Shown in pieces: positions 5,814 to 6,285 of a DNA stretch of 6,285 bases. The translations under genes were made by a program, and so were the position numbers. The notes under the pieces were generated by a model, which was given only the letters and a program-made list of their open reading frames with translations, had not been told where the DNA came from and did no database searches. Origin of the DNA: Rhizobiaceae bacterium (lineage in GTDB: Bacteria; Pseudomonadota; Alphaproteobacteria; Rhizobiales; Rhizobiaceae); contig JAEUMA010000627.1 in NCBI GenBank assembly GCA_016793565.1, positions 1 to 6,285 on the forward strand, given 5' to 3'. Position 1 is the first letter of the stretch. Each line of letters opens with the position of its first letter.

Positions 5814-6285
5814 TCGAAGCGGACGACGCTGCGAACCGACTGGCCTGCGCGCATCAGGTCGAAGCCGCGGTTCACCTCGCCGAGCGTCAGGACGTGGGTG
5901 ATCTGCCGGTTGAGATCGATCCGGCCATCCATGTAAAGGTCGATCAGGCGGCCGAGGCCGCTTCGACCCTTGATGCCGCCGAAATAGCTGCCGCGGATGC
6001 TGCGGCCATAGCGCACGCCGACCGGCGGGAACGCCATCTCGGCCCCGGGCGGCTCGACACCGAGCAGGACGGCGGTGCCCCAGGCGGGCTGCACGCAGTC
6101 GAACGCCTGGCGCATGACCGGGACAATTCCCGTACATTCGAAAGCCACGTCGACGCCGCCATCGGCCAGGTCGCGGATCGCCTGAACGACGCGCGGGCCC
6201 TCGCGCCCCGCGTGAACGAAATCCGTCATGCCGTATTCGGCCGCCAGCGTGTTCTTGCCATCGGTGACGTCGACTCCAACGATGC
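5810..6285 (-). CDS. Zinc-type (MDR) alcohol dehydrogenase, C-terminal part, truncated by window edge
   Basis: The C-terminal 157 residues are present; the gene starts beyond the right edge. The segment opens in the Rossmann fold at 'IVGVDVTDGK', where the Asp after IVGV is the usual NAD-specificity acid. It continues with 'VDVAFECTGIVPVMRQAF', 'GSYFGGIKGRSGLGRLIDLY', and the ending 'GFDLMRAGQSVRSVVRFE'. This matches medium-chain dehydrogenases close to class III / S-(hydroxymethyl)glutathione dehydrogenase and related zinc ADHs, which oxidise alcohols to aldehydes with NAD. The catalytic zinc ligands (Cys46, His67 and Cys174 equivalents) are outside the window, so catalysis cannot be checked. 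The stop overlaps the hydrolase start by 4 nt (ATGA), placing both in one operon. An ADH with a formyl/ester hydrolase could handle an aldehyde or formyl conjugate, but this is speculative. Confidence 0.92.
   Translation of the reverse strand, partial: IVGVDVTDGKNTLAAEYGMTDFVHAGREGPRVVQAIRDLADGGVDVAFECTGIVPVMRQAFDCVQPAWGTAVLLGVEPPGAEMAFPPVGVRYGRSIRGSYFGGIKGRSGLGRLIDLYMDGRIDLNRQITHVLTLGEVNRGFDLMRAGQSVRSVVRFE

Noticed and set aside
5814..6137. N-terminal extension of the hydrolase frame into the ADH gene
   Set aside because: It overlaps well-conserved ADH sequence and has no domain of its own; the ATG at 5813 gives a normal hydrolase N-terminus.
1..6285. CRISPR arrays, tRNA or rRNA genes, transposases, toxin-antitoxin or defence genes
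   Set aside because: No regular repeats, RNA gene folds or corresponding protein motifs were found on either strand.

Overview
This is a GC-rich, densely packed piece of a proteobacterial chromosome. The gene repertoire (family III CoA-transferase, acyl-CoA dehydrogenase, MmgE/PrpD protein, LysR regulators), short intergenic gaps and strong GC codon bias suggest a metabolically versatile alphaproteobacterium (Rhizobiales-like) or a Burkholderiales relative. I cannot choose between them from sequence alone. No RNA genes, insertion sequences, CRISPR arrays or phage genes are visible.

Left block (1-2845, minus strand): an apparent operon reading MmgE/PrpD (1344-2732), then acyl-CoA dehydrogenase (140-1312), then family III CoA-transferase (from 128, running off the left edge). 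This combination fits catabolism of a small organic acid as its CoA thioester. The dehydrogenase gene carries one in-frame amber codon (812-814) and is otherwise complete, so it is a fresh pseudogene, a split gene, or a sequencing error. A LysR regulator (2846-3748, plus strand) diverges from the operon across a 113-bp shared promoter region and is its likely local regulator.

Middle (3749-4087): a 339-bp stretch between the convergent ends of the two LysR genes. I see no intact gene in it, only weak inverted repeats and a short minus-strand tail that resembles the C-terminus of a lost gene.

Right block (4088-6285, minus strand): a tightly overlapped operon of a zinc-type alcohol dehydrogenase (entering from the right edge), an alpha/beta hydrolase of the arylformamidase type, and a second LysR regulator. 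The ADH and hydrolase overlap by 4 nt (ATGA), and the hydrolase and LysR by 14 nt with a TTG start. The regulator is therefore probably co-transcribed with the enzymes.

I found no clear novel defence or mobile system. The observations most worth a second look are the nonsense codon, the unusual catalytic-Glu position of the dehydrogenase, and the uncharacterised substrate of the left block.
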